This document shows positions 25,903 through 33,809 of a stretch of 64,000 nt of DNA, piece by piece. The DNA comes from Mucilaginibacter pallidiroseus (lineage in GTDB: Bacteria > Bacteroidota > Bacteroidia > Sphingobacteriales > Sphingobacteriaceae). A model generated the notes under the pieces. The model had not been told where the DNA came from, searched no databases, and was given only the letters and a program-made list of their open reading frames with translations. Both the position numbers and the translations under genes were made by a program. The stretch is taken from assembly GCF_007846085.1 (NCBI RefSeq), contig NZ_VOEJ01000007.1, positions 124,001 through 188,000 on the forward strand. The letters run 5' to 3'. Positions within the stretch are counted from its first letter, which is position 1. Each line of letters opens with the position of its first letter.

Positions 25903-25985
25903 TCTGGCTTACCGGCCTGCATGTTTGCGCCTGGGACGCTGAAACAAGTTAAGCAGCACCGCTCCATCGATTAGGGAGGTTTCTA

Positions 25986-26020
25986 AACAAAAAATGCCCC
26001 GGCAATTGCTTACCGGGGCA
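25986..26020 (-). terminator. Rho-independent terminator of dnaK
   Basis: Arms TGCCCCGG (25995-26002) and CCGGGGCA (26013-26020); read on the minus strand the stem is followed by TTTTTTGTTT. Located 22 bases after the dnaK stop. Confidence 0.88.
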
Positions 26021-26042
26021 CTTCATTTATATATCGAAGTGG

Positions 26043-27947
26043 TTATTTTACTTCTTCAAAGTCAACATCGGTTACATTGTCTGCACCTTGTGCATCACCG
26101 CCACCTTGCTGGCCTGCATCAGCACCCGGCTGTTGGCCTGCTTCGGCAGAAGCTTTGTACATATCTTCTGATGCTGCGGTCCATGCCGTGTTCAATTCAG
26201 TTTGCGCTGTTTCGATCTCGTCAAGGTTTTTAGCAGAATAAGCAGCTTTCAATTTCTCAAGACCGGCTTCAATAGGTGCTTTTTTGTCAGCAGGTATTTT
26301 ATCGCCGTACTCTTTCAATTGTTTTTCGGTGCTGAAGATCAAAGCATCAGCAGAGTTCAGTTTTTCAACTTCTTCTTTTGCTTTTTTGTCAGCATCAGCA
26401 TTTGCTTCAGCTTCCTCTTTCATCTTCTTGATCTCGGCATCAGTTAAGCCCGATGAAGCTTCGATACGGATCTTTTGCTCTTTACCTGTTGCTTTATCTT
26501 TTGCAGATACGTTTAATATACCGTTGGCATCAATATCAAAGGTTACTTCAATTTGAGGAACGCCACGTGGAGCAGGTGGTATACCATCCAGGTGGAAACG
26601 GCCTATGGTACGGTTACCCGATGCCATTGGGCGCTCACCCTGTAATATGTGGATCTCTACTGACGGCTGGCTATCGCTGGCAGTTGAGAAAGTCTCTGAT
26701 TTTTTGGTTGGGATAGTTGTGTTTGATTCGATCAACTTGGTCATCACACCACCCATAGTTTCAATACCTAATGATAATGGAGTAACGTCTAACAACAACA
26801 CATCTTTAACCTCACCGGTTAATACACCACCCTGTATAGCTGCACCAATTGCTACAACCTCATCAGGGTTAACACCTTTTGAAGGCGCTTTGCCAAAGAA
26901 TTTTTGTACAGCGTCCTGTATAGCAGGGATACGGGTTGAACCACCTACAAGGATGATCTCATCAATATCTGATGCACTGTAACCTGCATTTTTCAAAGCA
27001 GTTTTACAAGGGTCAATGGTTCGTTTAATCAGGCTATCAGCCAATTGCTCAAATTTTGCACGGGTTAAAGTTTTAACCAAGTGTTTAGGGCCTTCGGCAC
27101 CTGCGGTGATATATGGCAGGTTAATTTCTGTTTGCGTAGTGCTTGATAATTCAATCTTAGCTTTCTCGGCAGACTCTTTTAAACGTTGCAAAGCCATTGG
27201 ATCTTTACGCAAGTCAACACCTTCATCGCTTTTAAACTCATCAGCCAACCAGTCAATAATTACCTGGTCAAAATCGTCACCACCTAAGTGTGTATCACCA
27301 TCTGTTGATTTAACTTCAAATACACCGTCGCCAAGCTCAAGTACAGATACGTCATGCGTACCACCACCGCAGTCAAAAACTGCAATTTTCATGTCCTTGT
27401 GTGCTTTGTCCAAACCGTAGGCAAGTGCAGCAGCAGTAGGCTCGTTAATAATACGACGAACTTTTAAGCCTGCAATTTCGCCGGCTTCTTTAGTTGCCTG
27501 GCGCTGTGCATCGTTAAAGTATGCCGGTACGGTAATAACCGCCTCTGTAACTTCAGTACCTAAAAAGTCTTCAGCAGTTTTCTTCATTTTTTGAAGAATC
27601 ATTGCAGATATCTCCTGAGGAGTATATTTACGGTCGCCAATTTCAACGCGTGGGGTGTTGTTATCACCTTTAACCACGTTGTATGGAACACGCTCAGCTT
27701 CTTTAGTAACCTCGTTGAACTGGTTACCCATGAAGCGTTTAATTGAATAGATAGTTTTTGTTGGGTTTGTGATAGCCTGACGTTTTGCAGGATCGCCCAC
27801 CTTGCGTTCGCCATCGTTGACAAAAGCCACAACTGACGGCGTGGTACGTTTACCTTCGCTGTTTGCTATAACTACAGGCTCGTTACCTTCCATTACAGCC
27901 ACACAAGAGTTGGTGGTACCTAAGTCAATTCCGATTATTTTAGACAT
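26043..27947 (-). CDS. dnaK: Molecular chaperone DnaK (Hsp70)
   Basis: 634 residues, normal length. Nucleotide-binding domain with [54 protein letters not shown] and [12 protein letters not shown]; substrate-binding domain from about 390 ([20 protein letters not shown]); helical lid; Gly/Gln/Ala-rich tail ending VDFEEVK. A cytoplasmic ATP-driven folding chaperone. No dnaJ or grpE nearby, as is common in this phylum. Upstream palindromes may mediate heat control. Confidence 0.98.
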   Translation of the reverse strand: MSKIIGIDLGTTNSCVAVMEGNEPVVIANSEGKRTTPSVVAFVNDGERKVGDPAKRQAITNPTKTIYSIKRFMGNQFNEVTKEAERVPYNVVKGDNNTPRVEIGDRKYTPQEISAMILQKMKKTAEDFLGTEVTEAVITVPAYFNDAQRQATKEAGEIAGLKVRRIINEPTAAALAYGLDKAHKDMKIAVFDCGGGTHDVSVLELGDGVFEVKSTDGDTHLGGDDFDQVIIDWLADEFKSDEGVDLRKDPMALQRLKESAEKAKIELSSTTQTEINLPYITAGAEGPKHLVKTLTRAKFEQLADSLIKRTIDPCKTALKNAGYSASDIDEIILVGGSTRIPAIQDAVQKFFGKAPSKGVNPDEVVAIGAAIQGGVLTGEVKDVLLLDVTPLSLGIETMGGVMTKLIESNTTIPTKKSETFSTASDSQPSVEIHILQGERPMASGNRTIGRFHLDGIPPAPRGVPQIEVTFDIDANGILNVSAKDKATGKEQKIRIEASSGLTDAEIKKMKEEAEANADADKKAKEEVEKLNSADALIFSTEKQLKEYGDKIPADKKAPIEAGLEKLKAAYSAKNLDEIETAQTELNTAWTAASEDMYKASAEAGQQPGADAGQQGGGDAQGADNVTDVDFEEVK

Positions 27948-28008
27948 ATTATGATTGATTTTTCTGTTGTTAATTAAGTTGCTTACTCCACCTATTTAAC
28001 AATGCATG

Positions 28009-28101
28009 TGCCAATATGTATTTGGCAGAAAAAATCAATTTGAAGTGTCATTTATTATACAAACAGTCAGGATTGCTTTGCATACCGGTGTCAGTTTGGC
28101 A
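28009..28101 (-). promoter_or_regulatory. Candidate stress-control motifs upstream of dnaK
   Basis: Two related elements lie in the 198-base gap: TGCCAA-7-TTGGCA, a palindrome at 28009-28027, and TGTCA-3-TGGCA at 28089-28101 (minus-strand TGCCA-AAC-TGACA). The gap contains no CIRCE-like nonamer pair and no exact TAnnTTTG box. A role in heat induction is inferred from position only. Confidence 0.35.
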
Positions 28102-28145
28102 GGGTTTAGATATAGGTTTGGATATAAAAAATATTAGAGTACATT

Positions 28146-30194
28146 TTACTCAACCGGCTCTATCCAGTTGCCGTCACCTTTAATGATGCCTATTAGTTCA
28201 TCGAGTGCATTGGCCGAATTGATGTTCTTTTTAACGGCTTGCTGTCCGCGGTAAAGGGTTACTTTATCTGTACCCGAGCCTACATAGCCATAATCGGCAT
28301 CAGCCATTTCGCCGGGACCATTTACAATGCAGCCCATGATGCCAATTTTTAATCCCTTTAAATGACTTGTACGGCTGCGGATCATCTGCGTGGTAACCAT
28401 CAGATCGAACAGCGTTCGGCCGCAGCTTGGGCATGATATGTATTCGGTTTTGGAAATTCGCGAGCGGGTTGCCTGTAAAATACCAAAGGAGGTAGATGTA
28501 ATTACCGAAGCAGGTATGCCCGGCGCATCAATCCAAACACCATCGCCAAAACCATCAACAAGCAAAGCACCGAGGTCTGTTGAAGCATATAGCTGTAATT
28601 TAGTATTGAGATCCGAGATTTGAGATGTGAGATCAGCTTCTGTATTTTGACTTTCGACTTTTGAATTTTGACTTTCAAACGCGTAGCTTCTCTTGATGAT
28701 CACAGGCACATCTAACCCCATTTCCTGCAGTTTCAGGAAAAAAGATCGCTGATCGGCCATGCCGTGCAACTCATTGGTTTCTAAAACAAATACCAGGCTG
28801 TTATCAAGCGGAATATTTCCAAAGGCGTCAGTATCCAAATCGGCATTGGTAATGCGCACAAGGTTTAATGCTGATGTACGGTCGGTTGCTTCGATATATT
28901 CCGGAAGCGTAAATACCGGGTGGCTTAATGTTTTGTCGGCCAGTTTTTGCCAGGTGGCATAATTATATAATTTGCGCAGGTTGCCGGGCATGTTAAACGA
29001 TGGCAGGCTATCGCCCATGTAAACAAAATCAACCGACTGCTCGGCCATGTTGTATTTATCCAGTATCGGCGAGTATAAATAGCCGGCATCATTCAATACG
29101 GCAGGGTCTTTCAAATTGGCCGCCGACAAATCAATTACCACCCTTGGCACCATGTGGCCGCCAATAAAAGCGTTGGCTTCCTGGCTTTCACGTTTTTTGT
29201 ATTCGTAGGGATTATGAGTTGAAGGTTGAAAGTTGAAAGTTGAAACTTCTTCTGACTTTTTACTTTTAACTTTTAACATTTCACTCCTAACGGAGTATCG
29301 ATTCACCAGCGCAATAGCAACCGGTGCTTCAGCTTCAGGTTCTTCGGTAAGTGATACACGAACGGTATCCCCAAGGCCATCTTCGAGTAGGGTACCAATA
29401 CCAACTGCCGATTTTATGCGGCCGTCCTCGCCGTCGCCGGCTTCGGTAACGCCAAGATGCAGCGGGTACTTCATACCCTCGGCCACCATGGTTTCAACCA
29501 GTAAACGGTAAGCTTGCACCATAACCTGCGGATTGCTGCTTTTCATGGAAACCACCAGGTTATAATAATTAAGTGATTCGCACATGCGGATAAACTCCAT
29601 AGCGCTCTCCACCATGCCTTGCGGTGTATCACCATAACGGCTCATAATACGGTCGCTCAGCGAACCGTGGTTGGTACCTATACGCATAGCGGTGCCGTAT
29701 TCCTTACAAATATTTACCAACGGGGTAAACTTTTGCAGTATGCGTTCTAATTCACCATTGTATTGAGCATCAGTATATTCTATCTGGTCAAATTTCTTTT
29801 TATCGGCATAGTTGCCGGGGTTCACCCGCACTTTTTCAACTATGCGCGCAGCAACTTCGGCAGCGTTTGGTGTAAAGTGGATATCGGCCACAAGCGGCAC
29901 CTGGTATCCGCGCGCGCGCAATTGCTTTTTTATCTCTGCCAAGTTGTTGGCTTCCTTGATGCTTGGTGCCGTAATGCGCACATACTCGCAACCTGCATCA
30001 ACCATACGGATGGTTTGCTCAACCGTACCAAGGGTATCCATGGTATCGGTAGTGGTCATGCTTTGTATGCGGATAGGATTGTTGCCACCCATTGGTACAT
30101 TGCCTATGTTTACCTCACGGGTAACAAAACGCGAATATTGGGTTAACGAGTTACAGTAACGGCCTGGCAGCATTTTAACGGCATCAGCATTCAT
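28146..30194 (-). CDS. ispG: (E)-4-hydroxy-3-methylbut-2-enyl-diphosphate synthase, long form
   Basis: 682 residues from the ATG at 30194 (MNADAVKMLPGRYCNS...); a start 15 codons upstream would overlap the promoter box. The N-terminal TIM barrel (VNIGNVPMGGNNPIRIQSMT, VPLVADIHFTPNAA, KVRVNPGNY) and C-terminal [4Fe-4S] domain (ISCPSCGRTLFD, IMGCIVNGPGE) are separated by the extra domain of plant/Chlamydia/Bacteroidetes enzymes. It makes HMBPP in the MEP isoprenoid pathway. Two low-complexity segments, about residues 304-328 (LKVKSKKSEEVSTFNFQPST) and 506-532 (SQNSKVESQNTEADLTSQIS), are translated dispersed repeats, absent from the core fold. Confidence 0.96.
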   Translation of the reverse strand: MNADAVKMLPGRYCNSLTQYSRFVTREVNIGNVPMGGNNPIRIQSMTTTDTMDTLGTVEQTIRMVDAGCEYVRITAPSIKEANNLAEIKKQLRARGYQVPLVADIHFTPNAAEVAARIVEKVRVNPGNYADKKKFDQIEYTDAQYNGELERILQKFTPLVNICKEYGTAMRIGTNHGSLSDRIMSRYGDTPQGMVESAMEFIRMCESLNYYNLVVSMKSSNPQVMVQAYRLLVETMVAEGMKYPLHLGVTEAGDGEDGRIKSAVGIGTLLEDGLGDTVRVSLTEEPEAEAPVAIALVNRYSVRSEMLKVKSKKSEEVSTFNFQPSTHNPYEYKKRESQEANAFIGGHMVPRVVIDLSAANLKDPAVLNDAGYLYSPILDKYNMAEQSVDFVYMGDSLPSFNMPGNLRKLYNYATWQKLADKTLSHPVFTLPEYIEATDRTSALNLVRITNADLDTDAFGNIPLDNSLVFVLETNELHGMADQRSFFLKLQEMGLDVPVIIKRSYAFESQNSKVESQNTEADLTSQISDLNTKLQLYASTDLGALLVDGFGDGVWIDAPGIPASVITSTSFGILQATRSRISKTEYISCPSCGRTLFDLMVTTQMIRSRTSHLKGLKIGIMGCIVNGPGEMADADYGYVGSGTDKVTLYRGQQAVKKNINSANALDELIGIIKGDGNWIEPVE
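28601..28678. repeat. Low-complexity repeat inserted in ispG (site 2)
   Basis: Coding-strand-complement text TTGAGATCCGAGATTTGAGA and TTTTGACTTTCGACTTTTGA: short periodic units GAGAT and TTTTGACTTT. Composition and periodicity differ from the surrounding gene and resemble the simple intergenic repeats elsewhere in the window. It is in frame and encodes about 26 residues. Confidence 0.7.
29213..29283. repeat. Low-complexity repeat inserted in ispG (site 1)
   Basis: Contains GAGTTGAAGGTTGAAAGTTG repeating as (A/G)GTTGAAA units, then TACTTTTAACTTTTAAC. In frame; encodes about 24 residues (Lys/Ser then STFNFQPST). Same style as the second site but different unit sequence. Confidence 0.7.
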
Positions 30195-30218
30195 GCAGGG
30201 GATGGTATTAATAAGATG

Positions 30219-30226
30219 CAAAAATA
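30219..30226 (-). promoter_or_regulatory. -7 box TATTTTTG for ispG (minus strand)
   Basis: Minus-strand TATTTTTG matches TAnnTTTG, 24 bases before the ATG at 30194. It supports that start over the one at 30239. Confidence 0.45.
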
Positions 30227-30315
30227 CAAAATCTTTCACATCAAAACTTAACGATGGCTGCAGGGTTTATTAAACGGGCATTAATATTATATTAGAGGAA
30301 TAGCAATTACGTAAC

Positions 30316-31134
30316 ATGAAGAAAATAATAGTATGCGCAGCCCTTTTGCTTTTTTTTGCCTCTTGCAATAACGACGACCAAAAATCGTCAGATAAACCCC
30401 TCGATCAATCGCAGGATATGATACAGCAGTTTAAGCCTGTCATAAATGGTGTTTGGGTCAAAAAGAATTACATTAAAAAACTTATCAAGGAAAAATCGGC
30501 AGTTGAAGTGGCCGACCGGGCAGAAGGCATAATGGTATTTGCTATTGATACCGATAAGCTTAAAGCGGATAGCATTACCGTGCCTGTAAGCTACAGCAAT
30601 AAAAAAAATGGTGTTGTAAGTTTAAAATTTCACCCCGGTCGCAATAGTACTACAATTATGCTTGGTAGCGATGAACTGAGTTATACTATTAAGAACCAAG
30701 ACACCACACTGATTATTTACCATTACGATGAAGCTAAAAGAGAAACCGCAACTGATAAATACATAAAGGCCTTTAATAAACAACAAACCGACGACCTTAG
30801 TTATGCCATGACTTACCTTATTAACAGGGGTTTATTAGCAGGAAATTACCAGGGAGTTGATGATGCCGGGAAGAAGTTGAATATTATGCTTTCCGAAGAT
30901 GGTAAAATAAAAGGCTACCCTGGTTTAAGCAGCTACTACTTGCAAAACTACCCGGATGCACCTTTGAACAAGTTTGATGTAATTACCTTCAACAAAGGTA
31001 CGCCCAAAGAGCAAAAGCTTGCTTTTGAAATGAAGAAACGAACACTCACGCTTTACCCAACTACCGCTAATGCCGACTCGACCCTGGTTATGACCGACAA
31101 ACCTTATATGACCTTAACCAAGGACCGAAAGTAA
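30316..31134 (+). CDS. Lipoprotein of unknown function
   Basis: 272 residues. Lipobox FFASC (lipidated Cys about 17) after a hydrophobic signal. The mature part begins with a polar spacer (NNDDQKSSDKPLDQSQD) and has KPVINGVWVKKNYIKKLIKE, then strand-rich segments ending TDKPYMTLTKDRK. The GVWV/YIxxL opening is common in Bacteroidetes lipoproteins that carry lipocalin-like domains, but no named family is recognised. Its last 21 bases overlap the converging phosphotransferase gene. Confidence 0.78.
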   Translation: MKKIIVCAALLLFFASCNNDDQKSSDKPLDQSQDMIQQFKPVINGVWVKKNYIKKLIKEKSAVEVADRAEGIMVFAIDTDKLKADSITVPVSYSNKKNGVVSLKFHPGRNSTTIMLGSDELSYTIKNQDTTLIIYHYDEAKRETATDKYIKAFNKQQTDDLSYAMTYLINRGLLAGNYQGVDDAGKKLNIMLSEDGKIKGYPGLSSYYLQNYPDAPLNKFDVITFNKGTPKEQKLAFEMKKRTLTLYPTTANADSTLVMTDKPYMTLTKDRK

Positions 31135-32112
31135 AGGCGCAACATTATCATCGTAATACTTTTTCACCAGCAAATTGATAAAGCGCTTAAGATGCATTTC
31201 GTTGAGGAAAACATTTGACCAATTGTCAAACCTTTGGCATTGTACGCCCAGGTAGAAAAAATACATACTCACGCCGAGCGCTGGCAACAGGCGCTTTTCC
31301 TCGTCACTTATTTTCGTTATCGATTCATAGCCTGATAAGAAGCCTTCTTTTTTCGCTTGGCGTTCCGCCTCATCCTTTTCGGTACTGTGCAACTGCAGAA
31401 CGTAATAGGCTATATCAAGGCATTGCCAGCCGTTACCGCAAAAGTCAAAATCGAAGATATTGATATGGCCATCATCCGTAATATTCATGTTATCGAACCA
31501 AATGTCCATATGTACCGGGCCTACCCGCAATTGCGTAAAATCTGCTTTGGCCAGTATATCCAGTAGTACTTTTTGCGTCGATTGCATCCATTGCATTTCC
31601 TCAGTATCGGCAGACAGAAAGTTATTGAGGTATCTGAATGGATCCTGCAGTAATACTTTCGGCGTATAATGTACCCTTGCCAATTCCATATCCGTTTGGT
31701 GCATGCGAGCCATAGCTTCCCCAACTTTGTAATGGGTTTCCCCAGGAAAATTGAGCAGCTTACCACCTGCTGCAAAAGTAAAAAGCACACCATACCGCAA
31801 GCCTTCGGGTGCGTTCAGTGCATAAAGGTAGCTTCCATCCTCTCCCGGTAAGGCGTATGATATAGGCAGGCTTTTTTCCTTCAGCGCATCAAGCAACCTT
31901 ATCTCCTCTTTGATCTCGGTAACTGTGCGCCAGTTGAGACTATAAACCCTGAATACAAATTTATCTGCACCATCCGTTATCAAATAACTATGGTTAATAC
32001 CAGTTTTTAATAGCCGGGCATTTGTGGCTACCCCAAGGTTATAGCGTTGCTGCACAAAAACAGCAAGGGCATTAGAAGCAAGGGTTGAGTTACTTACCGG
32101 GATAGTTTGCAT
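31114..32112 (-). CDS. Aminoglycoside-phosphotransferase-fold kinase
   Basis: 332 residues from the ATG at 32112 (MQTIPVSNSTLASNALAVFV...). A start 17 codons further up lies inside the neighbour's terminator and is rejected. Protein-kinase-like fold: N-lobe SYLITDGADKFVFRVYSLNWR with the ATP-site Lys/Arg region, EEIRLLDAL helix; catalytic loop GPVHMDIWFDNMNI (HxDxxxxN) and metal-binding INIFDFDFC. Such proteins phosphorylate small molecules (homoserine, choline, hydroxylysine, aminoglycosides); the substrate here is unknown and resistance should not be assumed. Confidence 0.85.
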   Translation of the reverse strand: MQTIPVSNSTLASNALAVFVQQRYNLGVATNARLLKTGINHSYLITDGADKFVFRVYSLNWRTVTEIKEEIRLLDALKEKSLPISYALPGEDGSYLYALNAPEGLRYGVLFTFAAGGKLLNFPGETHYKVGEAMARMHQTDMELARVHYTPKVLLQDPFRYLNNFLSADTEEMQWMQSTQKVLLDILAKADFTQLRVGPVHMDIWFDNMNITDDGHINIFDFDFCGNGWQCLDIAYYVLQLHSTEKDEAERQAKKEGFLSGYESITKISDEEKRLLPALGVSMYFFYLGVQCQRFDNWSNVFLNEMHLKRFINLLVKKYYDDNVAPLLSVLG

Positions 32113-32147
32113 GTAATATGAGATTGATTTGGCCGACGCAAAGAAAC

Positions 32148-32173
32148 AAAAAAGCCGCTGCAAAAGCAGCGGC
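32148..32173 (-). terminator. Rho-independent terminator of the dehydrogenase gene
   Basis: Perfect arms GCCGCTGC (32154-32161) and GCAGCGGC (32166-32173), AAAA/TTTT loop; on the minus strand followed by TTTTTTG. It lies 21 bases after the dehydrogenase stop. Confidence 0.9.
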
Positions 32174-32194
32174 CTGATATCACTTACCTGGCAA

Positions 32195-33049
32195 TTAATC
32201 TTCCAGGTGCTTTTTAACAGCTATTAAATCCTCGTCGCCTACAGTGGCTTTTGCATTATTATAGGTTTGCAGGGCTGCCCTTCCTAATGGTGTTGAAAGG
32301 CCAATATCTGCAGCCAGGCCAAGATCTTTTGCAATATTGTTCACTGTAAACGCAGGTGCATAGTTATCAGCAATAATTGCTTCGCCCTTAATTTTCATAA
32401 ATGGGTTTGCCATAGCGCCATCGTTCAGCAAAGCCATCAGCGTAGCTGCATCAATGCCATTTTTACCGGCAAGTATAATCGCCTCGGCAAGGCCCTGCGC
32501 ATGTATGGCCAATAAGGTGTTTATGGCAAGCTTAGCTGCGTTGCCCGCACCTGTATCGCCAAGATGAGTTGCCTTTTTACCCATTGTTTCAAGTATAGGC
32601 TTTACTTTTTCAAATGCGGTCGCATCACCGCCTGCCATAATAACCAACTGCGCGGTTTCGGCCTGTTTCACACTACCAGATACCGGCGCATCAAGGTAAT
32701 GCGCTCCCTTGTCAGCACAAGCCGCAGCCATTTGCTTACTTATAGCCGAGGATACAGTGCTCATATTCACAATGATTTTTCCGTTGATATCGGCCGCCAG
32801 CAAACCGTCCGCACCATTAAATATCTGCTCAATGGCATTATCATCGGTGACCATTATAATGATTACATCGGTTTGCTGCACTAACTGCGCCGGAGTTGCA
32901 GCAATTGCAGCACCCTGTTCTTTTAAGGCGACTTCTTTATCCCTACTCCGATTATAAACCGTCAGCGGGTAGCCGGCCTTTAGCAATTGTGCCGACATTG
33001 GATTGCCCATGGTACCTAACCCTATCCAGCCTATTCTTGTTGATTCCAT
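32195..33049 (-). CDS. 3-hydroxyisobutyrate dehydrogenase-like NAD(P)-dependent oxidoreductase
   Basis: 284 residues, cytoplasmic. Rossmann start IGWIGLGTMGNPMSAQLLKAG, substrate signature DAPVSGSVKQAETAQL, catalytic Lys in GAGNAAKLAINTLLA, and the C-terminal all-helical domain. The beta-hydroxyacid dehydrogenase family oxidises 3-hydroxyisobutyrate, tartronate semialdehyde, glyoxylate/succinic semialdehyde and related acids; the exact substrate cannot be read. Monocistronic. Confidence 0.9.
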   Translation of the reverse strand: MESTRIGWIGLGTMGNPMSAQLLKAGYPLTVYNRSRDKEVALKEQGAAIAATPAQLVQQTDVIIIMVTDDNAIEQIFNGADGLLAADINGKIIVNMSTVSSAISKQMAAACADKGAHYLDAPVSGSVKQAETAQLVIMAGGDATAFEKVKPILETMGKKATHLGDTGAGNAAKLAINTLLAIHAQGLAEAIILAGKNGIDAATLMALLNDGAMANPFMKIKGEAIIADNYAPAFTVNNIAKDLGLAADIGLSTPLGRAALQTYNNAKATVGDEDLIAVKKHLED

Positions 33050-33106
33050 ACCGTAATGACAAAATAAATTACATTAATGTTTCCAAATATGGCCCGTTTT
33101 TAGCTT

Positions 33107-33114
33107 TATCTTTG
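33107..33114 (+). promoter_or_regulatory. -7 box TATCTTTG
   Basis: Exact TAnnTTTG match seven bases before the ATG of the GYF-RDD gene. Confidence 0.55.
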
Positions 33115-33121
33115 CAAGCTA

Positions 33122-33763
33122 ATGACAGATTACTACTACCTGCAAAAGGACGGTGAAAAAACCGGCCCTTATAATTTTGACGAACTTACCGATATGGGCC
33201 TGGAGGTTAACGACCTGCTTATGGAAGACAATGGCAGCAAGTGGAGGCCAGCATCTGATATGCCCGAGTTTTACGATTACTTTAGATGGCGGGGTTACCT
33301 TTTCCCCACAGAGGATAACCTTGCCGGCTTCTGGTGGCGTGCGCTTGCCTATTTGATAGACATGTTCATCGTGGTAACCGTTGCTTACATAGCCATGCCC
33401 GATTTGCTTATCAAGATATATAACGCGCAGCTTAACGGCGATACAAGCGAAGCCCAGCAAATGGCCCGGGTACAATTTAATTTACTCGTGCTGGGTATTG
33501 CAACCCTGTACAATTCCATATTGGAGGCAACGCCTTTACGCGGTAGCATAGGCAAAAAAATCTGTCGTCTCTCTGTAGTAGATGCTAACGGGCAACGCCT
33601 TACATTTTTACGAGCACTTGCCCGCAATGCAGGCAAGATCATATCAAACCTTGTATTTTACGTAGGCTCGCTAAACATCTTATGGGACGAACATAAGCAA
33701 GCCTGGCACGACCAGTGGGCGGGTACTTATGTTGTAATTAACAATCCCTCTCGATATTTATAA
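33122..33763 (+). CDS. GYF_2-RDD membrane protein (paralogue 1)
   Basis: 213 residues. N-terminal GYF_2/DUF4339 domain (about 1-52: YYYLQKDGEKTGPYNFDEL, WRPASDMPEF), then an RDD domain with three hydrophobic segments: FWWRALAYLIDMFIVVTVAY (the R-x-x-D-D-like opening), LLVLGIATLYNSILEATPLR and KIISNLVFYVGSL, with GKKICRLSVVDANGQR and WHDQWAGTYVV. RDD proteins are small membrane proteins, some thought to be transporters or ion exchangers. A paralogue with the same domain order lies at 37.6 kb on the other strand. Confidence 0.88.
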   Translation: MTDYYYLQKDGEKTGPYNFDELTDMGLEVNDLLMEDNGSKWRPASDMPEFYDYFRWRGYLFPTEDNLAGFWWRALAYLIDMFIVVTVAYIAMPDLLIKIYNAQLNGDTSEAQQMARVQFNLLVLGIATLYNSILEATPLRGSIGKKICRLSVVDANGQRLTFLRALARNAGKIISNLVFYVGSLNILWDEHKQAWHDQWAGTYVVINNPSRYL

Positions 33764-33766
33764 AAT

Positions 33767-33796
33767 AAAGCCCCGGTCATAATGCCGGGGCTTTTT
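33767..33796. terminator. Bidirectional terminator between convergent genes
   Basis: Arms AAAGCCCCGG and CCGGGGCTTT, 10-base perfect stem, 8-base loop, T tract to the right and A-rich tract to the left. Serves the GYF-RDD gene and probably the outer-membrane barrel gene. Confidence 0.9.
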
Positions 33797-33809
33797 ACTT
33801 ACAGGCCAG

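Noticed and set aside
26202..27420. Several long open frames on the plus strand opposite dnaK
   Set aside because: They mirror the biased codon pattern of dnaK; none shows a domain or start signal.
31114..32112. Antibiotic-resistance kinase
   Set aside because: The fold is shared by many metabolic kinases; nothing in the sequence points to aminoglycosides.
32113..32163. Longer start for the phosphotransferase-fold gene
   Set aside because: The added codons lie in the terminator hairpin of the upstream gene and do not fit the family start.
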